In this document: positions 1-6,694 of the stretch, in pieces
Position numbering within the stretch: the stretch's first letter is position 1
Layout: each line of letters starts with the position of its first letter
Assembly (NCBI GenBank): GCA_031548675.1
Contig: JAVBQU010000202.1
Coordinates: 1 to 8,114 of the forward strand
Direction: 5' to 3'
DNA: 8,114 nucleotides
From: JAVBQU01 sp031548675
GTDB lineage: Bacteria; Bacteroidota; Bacteroidia; Bacteroidales; P3
Made by a program: the position numbers and the translations under genes
The notes under the pieces: model-generated
The model's database searches: none
Told to the model about the DNA's origin: nothing
Seen by the model: the letters and a program-made list of their open reading frames with translations, nothing else

Positions 1-128
1 TGTATGAAAATTTAGATGATCTAAAAAATGAATTACTGGGTTTCTTGGCTTATTATAATGAACACAGACCGCATTCTGCTATTGGTGGTAAAACACCTGT
101 AGTAATGGCAAATCATGTAACGAATTAA
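1..128 (+). CDS. IS transposase, C-terminal fragment (integrase-core, IS3-like), 5' end outside window
   Basis: Reading from base 3, 41 codons are open and end in TAA at 126-128. The peptide contains the phrase YYNEHRPHSAIGGKTP, typical of the extreme C-terminus of rve/DDE integrase-core transposases of the IS3 and IS481 families. In these the acidic DDE residues lie upstream, here outside the window. A family call of IS3 (orfB type) is favoured but IS481 cannot be excluded from so short a piece. The gene points toward enolase, which is transcribed toward it; the hairpin at 274-311 lies between them. Nothing in the visible part is broken, so the element could be intact to the left. The right terminal repeat of the IS has not been identified; a possible end near base 140 is discussed in the findings. 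Confidence 0.8.
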   Translation, partial: YENLDDLKNELLGFLAYYNEHRPHSAIGGKTPVVMANHVTN

Positions 129-136
129 TTAACTTC

Positions 137-225
137 TACAATTGCGACTGCGAGGAAGACGAAGCAGGAAGCAATCTATGTTTTTATATGGGATTGATTC
201 GGCTAGCGCATCAGCAACGACAATA
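137..225. repeat. Decayed two-armed palindromic intergenic repeat
   Basis: The left arm (about 141-177) begins ATTGCGACTGCGAGG and ends GAAGCAATCT. Within it ATTGC (141-145) pairs with GCAAT (171-175) and CTGC (148-151) with GCAG (164-167). The right arm (about 191-224) begins GATTGATTCGGCTAGCG and ends CAGCAACGACAA. Its reverse complement shares the TTGC, TGCG, CGAA and CAATC blocks with the left arm, so the two arms are degraded inverted copies. The wording resembles a dispersed intergenic repeat I know from many bacterial genomes (ATTGCGAGG ... GAAGCAATCT and its inverse). No coding potential is seen here. Both the arm pairing and the family likeness are by eye. Confidence 0.55.
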
Positions 226-273
226 TGATTTTAGTTTTATGCGATTTCTCGAATAGATAAATTTACAAGTATT

Positions 274-311
274 AAAAAGCCCCGATAACTTTACAGCTAT
301 CGGGGCTTTTT
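274..311. terminator. Bidirectional intrinsic terminator between IS fragment and eno
   Basis: A perfect 14-bp stem (AAAAAGCCCCGATA at 274-287, TATCGGGGCTTTTT at 298-311) encloses a 10-base loop. The GC-rich core is flanked by A5 on one side and T5 on the other, so it can terminate transcription in both directions. It lies 16 bases beyond the enolase stop codon and is well placed to end the eno transcript (minus strand) and any transcript leaving the IS on the plus strand. Confidence 0.93.
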
Positions 312-327
312 ATAGATATTCAAATAA

Positions 328-1617
328 TTATTTCGCGTATTTGAAGTTTTTACCTAAATAAATTGCCTCTTCACCCAACATTTCTTCAATACGGAGCAAT
401 TGGTTGTATTTAGCAATTCTATCAGTACGGCTTGCCGAACCTGTTTTAATTAAACCGGTATTCAAAGCTACTGCCAAATCAGCAATCGTAGTATCTTCGG
501 TCTCACCCGAACGATGACTCATAACAGCTGTATATGAATTTCTGTAAGCCATATTTACAGCATTTATAGTTTCTGTCAACGAACCGATTTGATTTACTTT
601 TACCAAAATAGAGTTAGCAACACCTTTGTCAATACCTTCTGATAAACGTTTTACGTTGGTTACAAATAAATCGTCTCCTACTAATTGTACTTTATTTCCG
701 ATTTTCTCAGTCAACAATTTCCAACCAGTCCAATCATCCTCAGCCATACCATCTTCAATAGAGATAATAGGATACCTCTTTGCCCAGTCAGCCCAAAAAT
801 CAACCATTTGCGAAGGAGTTAATTTATCTCCGGTTGACCATTTCAAATGGTAAACGTTCTCTTCGGTAAGATAATATTCTGATGAAGCAGGGTCAAGAGC
901 CAAGAAAATATCTACTCCGGGTTTGTAACCTGCTTTTTCGATAGCTTCCATAATTACAGTTACTGCTTCTTCGTTCGATTTTAAATTAGGAGCAAAACCG
1001 CCTTCATCGCCTACATTGGTAGAATGACCCGCTTTTTTCAAAACAGATTTCAAGCTATGGAATACCTCTGCACCCCAACGCAATGCTTCTGAAAACGAAG
1101 GAGCTCCCACAGGCATAATCATAAATTCCTGAAAATCGATAGAGTTATCAGCATGCGAACCTCCATTCAAAATATTCATCAAAGGAATAGGCAGGGTATT
1201 AGCATTGCAACCTCCTACGTAGCGGTACAATTCTTGACCTGTTTCTATAGCCGCAGCTTTAGCACAAGCCAGAGAAACACCCAAAATAGCATTGGCACCT
1301 AATTTACCTTTATTAGGCGTGCCATCTACTTCAATCATTCTTGCGTCAATTGCATTTTGGTCTGTTACATCATATCCGCGTAATTCTTCGCTTAATATCT
1401 TGTTAACATTATTAACTGCTTGTAAAACACCTTTTCCTAAAAATACATTTTTATCACCGTCTCTTAATTCAACAGCTTCGTGTATTCCTGTAGATGCTCC
1501 TGATGGAACAGCAGCTCTACCCACTACACCATTCGATGTTATTACATCAACTTCAACCGTAGGATTACCACGTGAATCCAAAATCTGACGAGCATGAATA
1601 CTAAATATCTGACTCAT
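328..1617 (-). CDS. eno: Enolase (phosphopyruvate hydratase)
   Basis: Cytosolic glycolytic enzyme that interconverts 2-phosphoglycerate and phosphoenolpyruvate, Mg2+ dependent. The 429-residue length is normal for bacterial enolase. The N-terminal domain starts MSQIFSIHARQILDSRGNPT. Active-site elements are all present: H155 in GGSHADN, E164, E205 in GDEGGFAPNL, the metal ligands D242, E288 and D315, catalytic K340 in the signature VKVNQIGSLTET, the SHRSGETED loop at 367-375, and K391 in IKTGS. The start ATG (1615-1617) is supported by the conserved N-terminus and by AGAGGA ending two bases before it, unusually close for a Shine-Dalgarno. A promoter lies just upstream in the 92-base gap after kup, and a strong terminator lies after the stop, so it can be expressed on its own; readthrough from kup is also possible. 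No odd residues or breaks are seen. Confidence 0.98.
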   Translation of the reverse strand: MSQIFSIHARQILDSRGNPTVEVDVITSNGVVGRAAVPSGASTGIHEAVELRDGDKNVFLGKGVLQAVNNVNKILSEELRGYDVTDQNAIDARMIEVDGTPNKGKLGANAILGVSLACAKAAAIETGQELYRYVGGCNANTLPIPLMNILNGGSHADNSIDFQEFMIMPVGAPSFSEALRWGAEVFHSLKSVLKKAGHSTNVGDEGGFAPNLKSNEEAVTVIMEAIEKAGYKPGVDIFLALDPASSEYYLTEENVYHLKWSTGDKLTPSQMVDFWADWAKRYPIISIEDGMAEDDWTGWKLLTEKIGNKVQLVGDDLFVTNVKRLSEGIDKGVANSILVKVNQIGSLTETINAVNMAYRNSYTAVMSHRSGETEDTTIADLAVALNTGLIKTGSASRTDRIAKYNQLLRIEEMLGEEAIYLGKNFKYAK

Positions 1618-1656
1618 ATCCTCTTATATTTTATAAATTAATAAATATTTTATTTG

Positions 1657-1687
1657 CAAAAGTAGCTAAAAATACTGATGAAACCAA
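1657..1687 (-). promoter_or_regulatory. Bacteroidetes-type promoter of eno
   Basis: On the minus strand the -7 box TACTTTTG (1657-1664) matches TAnnTTTG exactly. TTGG at 1684-1687 fits the -33 element with a 19-base spacer. This would give a 5' leader of roughly 30 bases before the enolase ATG. The -33 element lies only about 25 bases beyond the kup stop codon, so the promoter occupies the kup-eno gap. Confidence 0.7.
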
Positions 1688-1709
1688 TGATGTTTTGAAT
1701 AGAAAATTT

Positions 1710-3704
1710 CTAATCCAAAATCTCAAATTCCTGAACCCTTTTAATCGGCTTGGGATAAAGCCTATCCAAAGTAAGCGGAGCATACTCAAGAATTGAATTT
1801 CCACTATGCAATCCATTAGATGCCATATCGCCAATACCGAGTTTACGTACCCAATAATAAATATTCAAAATAATTTCCTTCATCAAAGGAAGCTGCAATT
1901 CAGGATTTTTCAGCCGGTCAACAATAATAAATTTATAATCGGCAGTTCCATTATATTTACGTAATGACGGATAACGGCTAGTATTATCAATTTCACCCGA
2001 TCTTTGCAGGTCTGATAAAATCTGAACAAAGAATTGATTAATTTTAGGCTCTATCCGGAATCCCAAATGTAAATAAATACGATAAATCACCCCTTCTAAA
2101 ACCGGCTCAACCATATATTCGCATTTATAAGGCTCTCCAACGGTTTCTATATGAATAAACCAATAAATATCTGCCCGTTTAGGAGTATGGGACGTGATAG
2201 AGAAAATACACTTGTCATCAATCTTATGTTTATTGCTTGTATTAGAGAAAAATACCAAGTTGGTAGCAGTCCTCATAATCATTTCATCTTCCGATATATC
2301 TTTAATGATTGGCTTATATACCTCCATATCCAAAAAGCGAATAAACCGCTGCTTTATCCTGCGGCCATTGTACCAGCAGAACATAACAGTAAAAAATATC
2401 ATGGATAATAATATCGTAAACCAACCGCCATCTATAAACTTATGGAGATTGGCTATTAAAAACGAACCTTCAATAATCCCATATCCTACCGCAAAGATTA
2501 TAACAATAGGCAGTACCAAACGTTTTTTATACCGTAAATAAAAAATCATCAGTATTGTAGTCATAAGCATGGTAAGCGTAATGGCTAAACCGTATGCAGC
2601 TTCCATCCTTGTCGATTCTCTAAAAAACAAAACAATAAAACAGCATCCCACCCATAGCATTGCATTAACACGGGGAATATATACCTGCCCCTTAATGTTA
2701 CTGGTATATTTGACTTTTAAACGCGGCAAAAAGTTCAAAGAAATAGCTTCGCCTACAATGGTAAATGCCCCCGAAATCAAAGCTTGGCTGGCAATAATAG
2801 CTGCTAATGTTGCCATTATGATTCCGGTAATCAAAAACCATTCAGGCATAATTGCATAAAAAGGATTGGTAAACTTAGTAGCCGTTGCTCCGTTTTGAAT
2901 AAGCCAGACAGCCTGTCCCAAATAATTTAATATCAACATTATCTTTACAAAAAACCACGAAATACGTATGTTTTTTATACCACAATGCCCTAAATCGGCA
3001 TACAAAGCCTCTGCTCCTGTAGTACAAAGAAATACAGCTCCCAGAAGAATAAAGCTTCCCGGATGGTTTACCAGTAGATTATATGTATAATAAGGATTTA
3101 AGCTTTCTATAATTTGAGGATAGTTAACAATTTGGCTGATTCCTAAAATGCCCATCATCGAAAACCACAAGAACATGATAGGACCAAACGACCGCCCGAT
3201 ATTCCGCGTTCCTAACTGCTGTATGCCAAAAAGCAGGCAGATAATCAATAATACAATCAGCACAACAGGCGTATCGGGTTTTCGCATTTGAATCCCTTCA
3301 ATAGCCGAAGTTGTAGTAATAGCACAGGTAATTACACCATCGGCAAGCAAAGCCGCTCCTCCGATAATCGCAAATAGATACAAACTTTTACGCTTTGCCG
3401 CTTTTTTAATTAAAGCATATAACGAAAATGTACCTCCTTCACCATGGTTGTCCGCCCGAAGGGTAATCAATACATATTTAAGCGTTGTCTGCAAAGTAAG
3501 TGTCCAGAAAATGGCAGAAACAGCCCCTTTGATAAGGTCGGGATTGGTTAAAAACCCATGAAATGAAAACATGGCTTTAAATACATACAACGGAGAAGTT
3601 CCAATATCTCCATATACTATACCTAAGCTCACTATTAAGGCTCCGAGAGACAGGTTGATATGTGTAGAGGACGGTTTACTGCCCGTTGATAAATTTCGTT
3701 TCAT
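1710..3704 (-). CDS. kup: KUP-family potassium uptake protein
   Basis: Inner-membrane K+ uptake transporter of the KUP/HAK/KT family, probably K+/H+ symport as in E. coli Kup (family knowledge). At 664 residues it is slightly longer than the E. coli protein. Family blocks appear in order: YGDIGTSPLY (31-40), DNHGEGG (85-91), ADGVITCAITTTSAIEG (121-137), FGPIMFLWF (173-181), a TGAEALYADLGH block (229-240), LNYLGQ (259-264) and SQALISGAF (306-314). About twelve hydrophobic segments span residues 16-445, followed by a soluble C-terminal domain (about 450-664). Two positions differ from the E. coli-type motifs: Cys127 replaces Pro in TPAI and Cys241 replaces Phe in GHFG; the latter is probably usual in this phylum. 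The start ATG (3702-3704) is preceded by a well-placed promoter and an A-rich leader. It stops with TAG 92 bases before eno on the same strand, with no terminator visible. Confidence 0.95.
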   Translation of the reverse strand: MKRNLSTGSKPSSTHINLSLGALIVSLGIVYGDIGTSPLYVFKAMFSFHGFLTNPDLIKGAVSAIFWTLTLQTTLKYVLITLRADNHGEGGTFSLYALIKKAAKRKSLYLFAIIGGAALLADGVITCAITTTSAIEGIQMRKPDTPVVLIVLLIICLLFGIQQLGTRNIGRSFGPIMFLWFSMMGILGISQIVNYPQIIESLNPYYTYNLLVNHPGSFILLGAVFLCTTGAEALYADLGHCGIKNIRISWFFVKIMLILNYLGQAVWLIQNGATATKFTNPFYAIMPEWFLITGIIMATLAAIIASQALISGAFTIVGEAISLNFLPRLKVKYTSNIKGQVYIPRVNAMLWVGCCFIVLFFRESTRMEAAYGLAITLTMLMTTILMIFYLRYKKRLVLPIVIIFAVGYGIIEGSFLIANLHKFIDGGWFTILLSMIFFTVMFCWYNGRRIKQRFIRFLDMEVYKPIIKDISEDEMIMRTATNLVFFSNTSNKHKIDDKCIFSITSHTPKRADIYWFIHIETVGEPYKCEYMVEPVLEGVIYRIYLHLGFRIEPKINQFFVQILSDLQRSGEIDNTSRYPSLRKYNGTADYKFIIVDRLKNPELQLPLMKEIILNIYYWVRKLGIGDMASNGLHSGNSILEYAPLTLDRLYPKPIKRVQEFEILD

Positions 3705-3724
3705 TTTTTAATAAAATATTTTTG

Positions 3725-3754
3725 CAAATATAAAGGATTTGAGGCAAGATACAA
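3725..3754 (-). promoter_or_regulatory. Bacteroidetes-type promoter of kup
   Basis: On the minus strand TATATTTG (3725-3732) matches TAnnTTTG, and TTG (3752-3754) lies 19 bases upstream, matching the -33 element. The leader before the kup ATG would be roughly 13 to 15 bases, short and A/T-rich with no Shine-Dalgarno. Confidence 0.7.
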
Positions 3755-3791
3755 CAATAAATTATGATAATATTCGTTTCTCAAATCACTA

Positions 3792-3836
3792 CCTGAAATA
3801 CGATAGTTTTCAGGCAAATAAAACCATATACATGGT
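3792..3836. repeat. Two short dyads in the kup/histidine-kinase divergent region
   Basis: CCTGAAA (3792-3798) and TTTCAGG (3808-3814) form a 7-bp inverted repeat with a 9-base centre. ACCAT (3823-3827) and ATGGT (3832-3836) form a second, 5-bp dyad with a 4-base centre. The second ends 8 bases before the -7 box of the kinase promoter, where an operator would sit. Neither is followed by a T-run, so neither looks like a terminator. An operator role is only a possibility; short dyads are frequent in AT-rich spacers. Confidence 0.3.
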
Positions 3837-3844
3837 ATTTTGTT

Positions 3845-3852
3845 TATCTTTG
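3845..3852 (+). promoter_or_regulatory. -7 box of the histidine-kinase promoter
   Basis: TATCTTTG matches the TAnnTTTG consensus and is followed by CA, as in many promoters of this phylum. No clear TTG/TTTG -33 element is found at the usual distance, so the promoter may be weak or activator-dependent. Transcription would begin near 3858, giving a leader of about 55 to 60 bases to the ATG at 3915. This argues against the in-frame ATG at 3840. Confidence 0.55.
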
Positions 3853-3914
3853 CATTCTGTAATAACCTTATCAATAAATGTTGGGGTAAAACATACACCC
3901 ATCTGTTACTAAAA

Positions 3915-5471
3915 ATGACCCCTTACACTAAACGAAATATCTGGCTGGGCAGCCTGCTGTTTATAGGTTTAACCATTATTGTACTTATTGTACTCTATAT
4001 TAATGATATTATCAAAAATGTAGCTCAAAATGAACGCGAAAAAGTACAGTTCTGGGCAGCGGCTGTAAAACACAGGGCTGATTTGGTAAATTACTCTGAC
4101 GATTTTTTTGAAAATGTTCGGAAAGAAGAGCGGAAACGCATAGCTACTTGGGCTGAAGCATACAAGAAACTTTATAATTCTAATCTAGATGAAGAACTTA
4201 CCTTTTATCTCAAAATTATTGAAGAAAACACCAGTATTCCTGTTGTAGTTACCGATTCGCATTCTCAAATTCTATTTAAAAAAAATGCAGAAGATATTCC
4301 CGATTCGGTACATGTTTTAGAAGGTAAGCTTTTAAGAGAATATTCCCAATTCAATCCTTTGATTTATAAAGAATATGGAAACGAAATGTGGGTCTTTTAC
4401 AAAGAATCTAAAATTTATACCGATTTGCGGGCGATGTTCCAAAATCAACTGCAAGCCTTTTTTACAGATGTTGTTGAAAATCCTCAACTTTCTATTCCTA
4501 TTATTATTACAGATTCGACTCAGAATCATATCATCGCAAGCGGAAGCGTTATTAAAGACATGCAGGATTCTGCTGCCATACAGGCACGTTTAAACGTGCT
4601 GAAACAAGCGCATATACCCATTACTCTAAACATCCGTCAGATTGGCAAAACCTATATTTATTACGAAGATTCGTATCTGTTAACCCAATTGCGTTACTAT
4701 CCTTACGTTTTATTCGGGATAGGAATGTTATGTTTAATAGTTGGATATTTGCTATTTAACACAACCCGCAGAAATGAACAAAACCAAGTATGGGTGGGAA
4801 TGTCTAAAGAAACTGCCCATCAATTGGGGACACCCCTATCCTCGTTGGTAGCTTGGGTAGAATACATGAAAATGAAGCAGATTGATGAAGAAATTACAAC
4901 AGAAATCACGAAAGATTTAGAACGGTTGGAAACTATTACAAGGCGTTTTTCGAAGATAGGCTCTAATCCGGAATTGAAACCGGAAGATATTATCAAAATT
5001 TTACATCAATCCATTTCATATCTCAAAAAACGCACCTCTCAAAAAGTACAATATATTATTATTGCGCCCGAAAAAGAAGTTTTTATTCCGCTTAATGCCT
5101 ATTTGTTCGAATGGGTGGTTGAAAACATCTGTAAAAACGGAGTAGATGCCATGAGCGGAATTGGTACTTTAACTATTGAATTTTCGGAAGATGCCGATCA
5201 TGCTTTCATTGATATATCTGATACCGGAAAAGGCATGACTAAGGCTGTTGCCAAAACGGTTTTTAATCCCGGATTTACTACAAAACAACGTGGATGGGGT
5301 GTAGGATTATCTATTGCCCGCCGGATTATCCGTAACTATCATAAGGGTAACATTTCTATTAAAAGTACTGTGGTAGGAAAAGGAACTACTTTCCGCATCG
5401 AATTACATAAGGGTAATCACAAACACACTTTTCGAAAACTCAAAAAAATATTGTTTGGAAAGAAAGATTAA
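3915..5471 (+). CDS. Orphan sensor histidine kinase with periplasmic double sensory module, no HAMP
   Basis: Membrane sensor kinase of 518 residues. TM1 is about 9-29, an extracytoplasmic region spans 30-261, and TM2 is about 262-283. The H-box follows almost directly: H302 in KETAHQLGTPLSSL, only 19 residues after TM2, so there is no HAMP or PAS linker. The ATPase domain has an N-box (ENICKNGVDAM, 403-413), G1 (DTGKGM, 436-441), F-box (VFNPGFTTK, 449-457) and G2 (GWGVGLS, 460-466). A basic tail (about 498-518) follows. The sensory region holds two matching modules: SIPVVVTDS at 107-115 and SIPIIITDS at 193-201, then FYKES (161-165) and YYEDS (249-253). Start ATG 3915 is preferred over ATG 3840, because the promoter box lies inside the longer frame and TM1 starts soon after 3915. 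No response regulator is adjacent. The ligand and partner are unknown. Its stop codon overlaps that of the convergent cvpA-like gene. Confidence 0.93.
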   Translation: MTPYTKRNIWLGSLLFIGLTIIVLIVLYINDIIKNVAQNEREKVQFWAAAVKHRADLVNYSDDFFENVRKEERKRIATWAEAYKKLYNSNLDEELTFYLKIIEENTSIPVVVTDSHSQILFKKNAEDIPDSVHVLEGKLLREYSQFNPLIYKEYGNEMWVFYKESKIYTDLRAMFQNQLQAFFTDVVENPQLSIPIIITDSTQNHIIASGSVIKDMQDSAAIQARLNVLKQAHIPITLNIRQIGKTYIYYEDSYLLTQLRYYPYVLFGIGMLCLIVGYLLFNTTRRNEQNQVWVGMSKETAHQLGTPLSSLVAWVEYMKMKQIDEEITTEITKDLERLETITRRFSKIGSNPELKPEDIIKILHQSISYLKKRTSQKVQYIIIAPEKEVFIPLNAYLFEWVVENICKNGVDAMSGIGTLTIEFSEDADHAFIDISDTGKGMTKAVAKTVFNPGFTTKQRGWGVGLSIARRIIRNYHKGNISIKSTVVGKGTTFRIELHKGNHKHTFRKLKKILFGKKD

Positions 5472-5941
5472 TTATCGGTTGATTTTGATTCCATCGCTTT
5501 TTCTGCCATTTTCTCCAGCGGAAAGAAAAACAATGAGTTTTCTTTTATATGAGATTTCAAAAATAACTGCTTATGGTCAAATGTATGAATTACATAAAAC
5601 AAAGCACTAAAAATAACAGCTATTTTTAATATTCCGAATACAGCCCCTAAAAGATGATTAGCAAAGCCTGCTTGGGCTGCATCTATTATTCGCTCTATAA
5701 GCTTTCCTAATAAAAATACCAAAACAACTACTGCTAAAAATGTAAGAACAAAAGTAATAACTTCTGCATACTCGCTATTTATTGTAAACTTACTGCCTAT
5801 ATAATCTGAAAAATTTAAACAACAATACATGCCCAATACCAGAGCGCCGAGAGAGAATAATTCCATGATAAGCCCTTTGGTAAATCCGCGAAAAGCAAAC
5901 CATGCGGCTGGAATTAGAACTATGACATCCAAGAAATTCAT
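5468..5941 (-). CDS. CvpA-family inner-membrane protein
   Basis: A 157-residue protein with about four membrane segments (roughly 3-17, 24-42, 60-82, 98-119). It has CvpA-family marks: an N-terminal D-V-I-V-L run, RGFTKGLIMELFSLGA (18-33), an LLGKLIERIID block (77-87) and LLGAVFGILK (97-106). A hydrophilic C-terminal tail follows. CvpA proteins are linked to colicin V export and to envelope homeostasis in proteobacteria; the molecular role is not settled. The start ATG (5939-5941) lies 6 bases after the stop of the MlaF-like ATPase gene, so it is very likely the last gene of that operon. It has no promoter of its own and only a weak ribosome-binding site. Its TAA overlaps the convergent kinase TAA in TTAA, leaving no room for a terminator in the junction. 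Confidence 0.87.
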   Translation of the reverse strand: MNFLDVIVLIPAAWFAFRGFTKGLIMELFSLGALVLGMYCCLNFSDYIGSKFTINSEYAEVITFVLTFLAVVVLVFLLGKLIERIIDAAQAGFANHLLGAVFGILKIAVIFSALFYVIHTFDHKQLFLKSHIKENSLFFFPLEKMAEKAMESKSTDN

Positions 5942-5947
5942 AGTATC

Positions 5948-6694
5948 TTATTTTTTGAGGTATCTGGTCAGTTCTGAACAATATACAAAATCATTTACTT
6001 CCTGATTTTCCGTATGAAGTATAAGTCGTTTATTGCCTTCCCACCATAGCTGCCCTTTATTGATAAATATGATTTTATCTCCGATTTCCATAACCGACTT
6101 CATATCATGTGTATTAATTACAGTGGTAATATGGTATTCGTGGGTAATTTCCTGAATAAGATTATCTATCACAATAGAAGTATGCGGGTCTAAGCCCGAA
6201 TTAGGTTCATCGCAAAATAAATAACGGGGGTTATTGACTATAGCACGTGCAATTGATACCCGTTTACGCATCCCTCCGCTTAATTCCGAAGGATGCAATT
6301 TTGCGGCATTATCCAAATTTACACGTTTCAAGCAAAATGTAGCCCTTTCGTAGCGTTCTTCCAACGTTTGTTTGGTAAACATAGTAAGGGGAAACATTAC
6401 GTTTTCTATTACATTCATCGAATCGAACAAAGCTCCATTTTGAAAAACCATTCCGATTTCCTGACGTATATTTTGGATATCATTAGATGAAATATCCGCG
6501 AAATTACGATTATCAAACAAAATTTCTCCTGAATTAATAGGGTGTAAGCCTACCATAGACTTCATCAATACGGTTTTACCCGAACCACTGGCTCCTATGA
6601 TTAAATTACATTTTCCTTCTTCAAAAACAGTAGAAATGTTTTGGAGGATCTCTTTATTTTCAAAGCTCTTGCATACATTTATTAGTTCTATCAT
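5948..6694 (-). CDS. MlaF-like ABC transporter ATP-binding protein
   Basis: Cytoplasmic ATPase of an MCE-type phospholipid ABC transporter, 248 residues. Walker A is GASGSGKT (34-41), the Q-loop is Q85, signature LSGG 138-141 followed by MRKR, Walker B with catalytic D162-E163 in CDEPNSGLDP (161-170), and H-loop H196. The phrase MVFQNGALFDSMNV (82-95) is distinctive for the MlaF/Ttg2A subfamily and separates it from general importers. The ATG (6692-6694) overlaps the TGA of the permease gene in an ATGA junction, which suggests translational coupling and a stable complex with that permease. In proteobacteria MlaF drives MlaE-MlaD lipid movement between the membranes. No MlaD-like MCE protein is present in the window, so the partner is probably encoded elsewhere. 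Confidence 0.94.
   Translation of the reverse strand: MIELINVCKSFENKEILQNISTVFEEGKCNLIIGASGSGKTVLMKSMVGLHPINSGEILFDNRNFADISSNDIQNIRQEIGMVFQNGALFDSMNVIENVMFPLTMFTKQTLEERYERATFCLKRVNLDNAAKLHPSELSGGMRKRVSIARAIVNNPRYLFCDEPNSGLDPHTSIVIDNLIQEITHEYHITTVINTHDMKSVMEIGDKIIFINKGQLWWEGNKRLILHTENQEVNDFVYCSELTRYLKK

Noticed and set aside
178..228. Small open frame MFLYGIDSASASATTI in the IS-eno spacer
   Set aside because: Sixteen codons, lying within the palindromic repeat, with no ribosome-binding site or homology I recognise.
1292..1588. Open frame of 98 codons on the plus strand inside eno
   Set aside because: Antisense to highly conserved enolase codons; the peptide resembles no known family.
1631..1834. 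Minus-strand open frame spanning the kup end and the kup-eno gap
   Set aside because: It overlaps the kup C-terminus in another frame and covers the eno promoter; no family likeness.
2194..2541. Open frame of 115 codons on the plus strand inside kup
   Set aside because: It is antisense to a strongly conserved transporter gene, has no recognisable domain and no promoter; an AT-rich shadow frame.
3886..3903. Weak dyad in the kinase leader (TGGGG and CACCCA) as a riboswitch or attenuator
   Set aside because: Only about four pairs around a long AT-rich loop, with no T-run and no known riboswitch motif.
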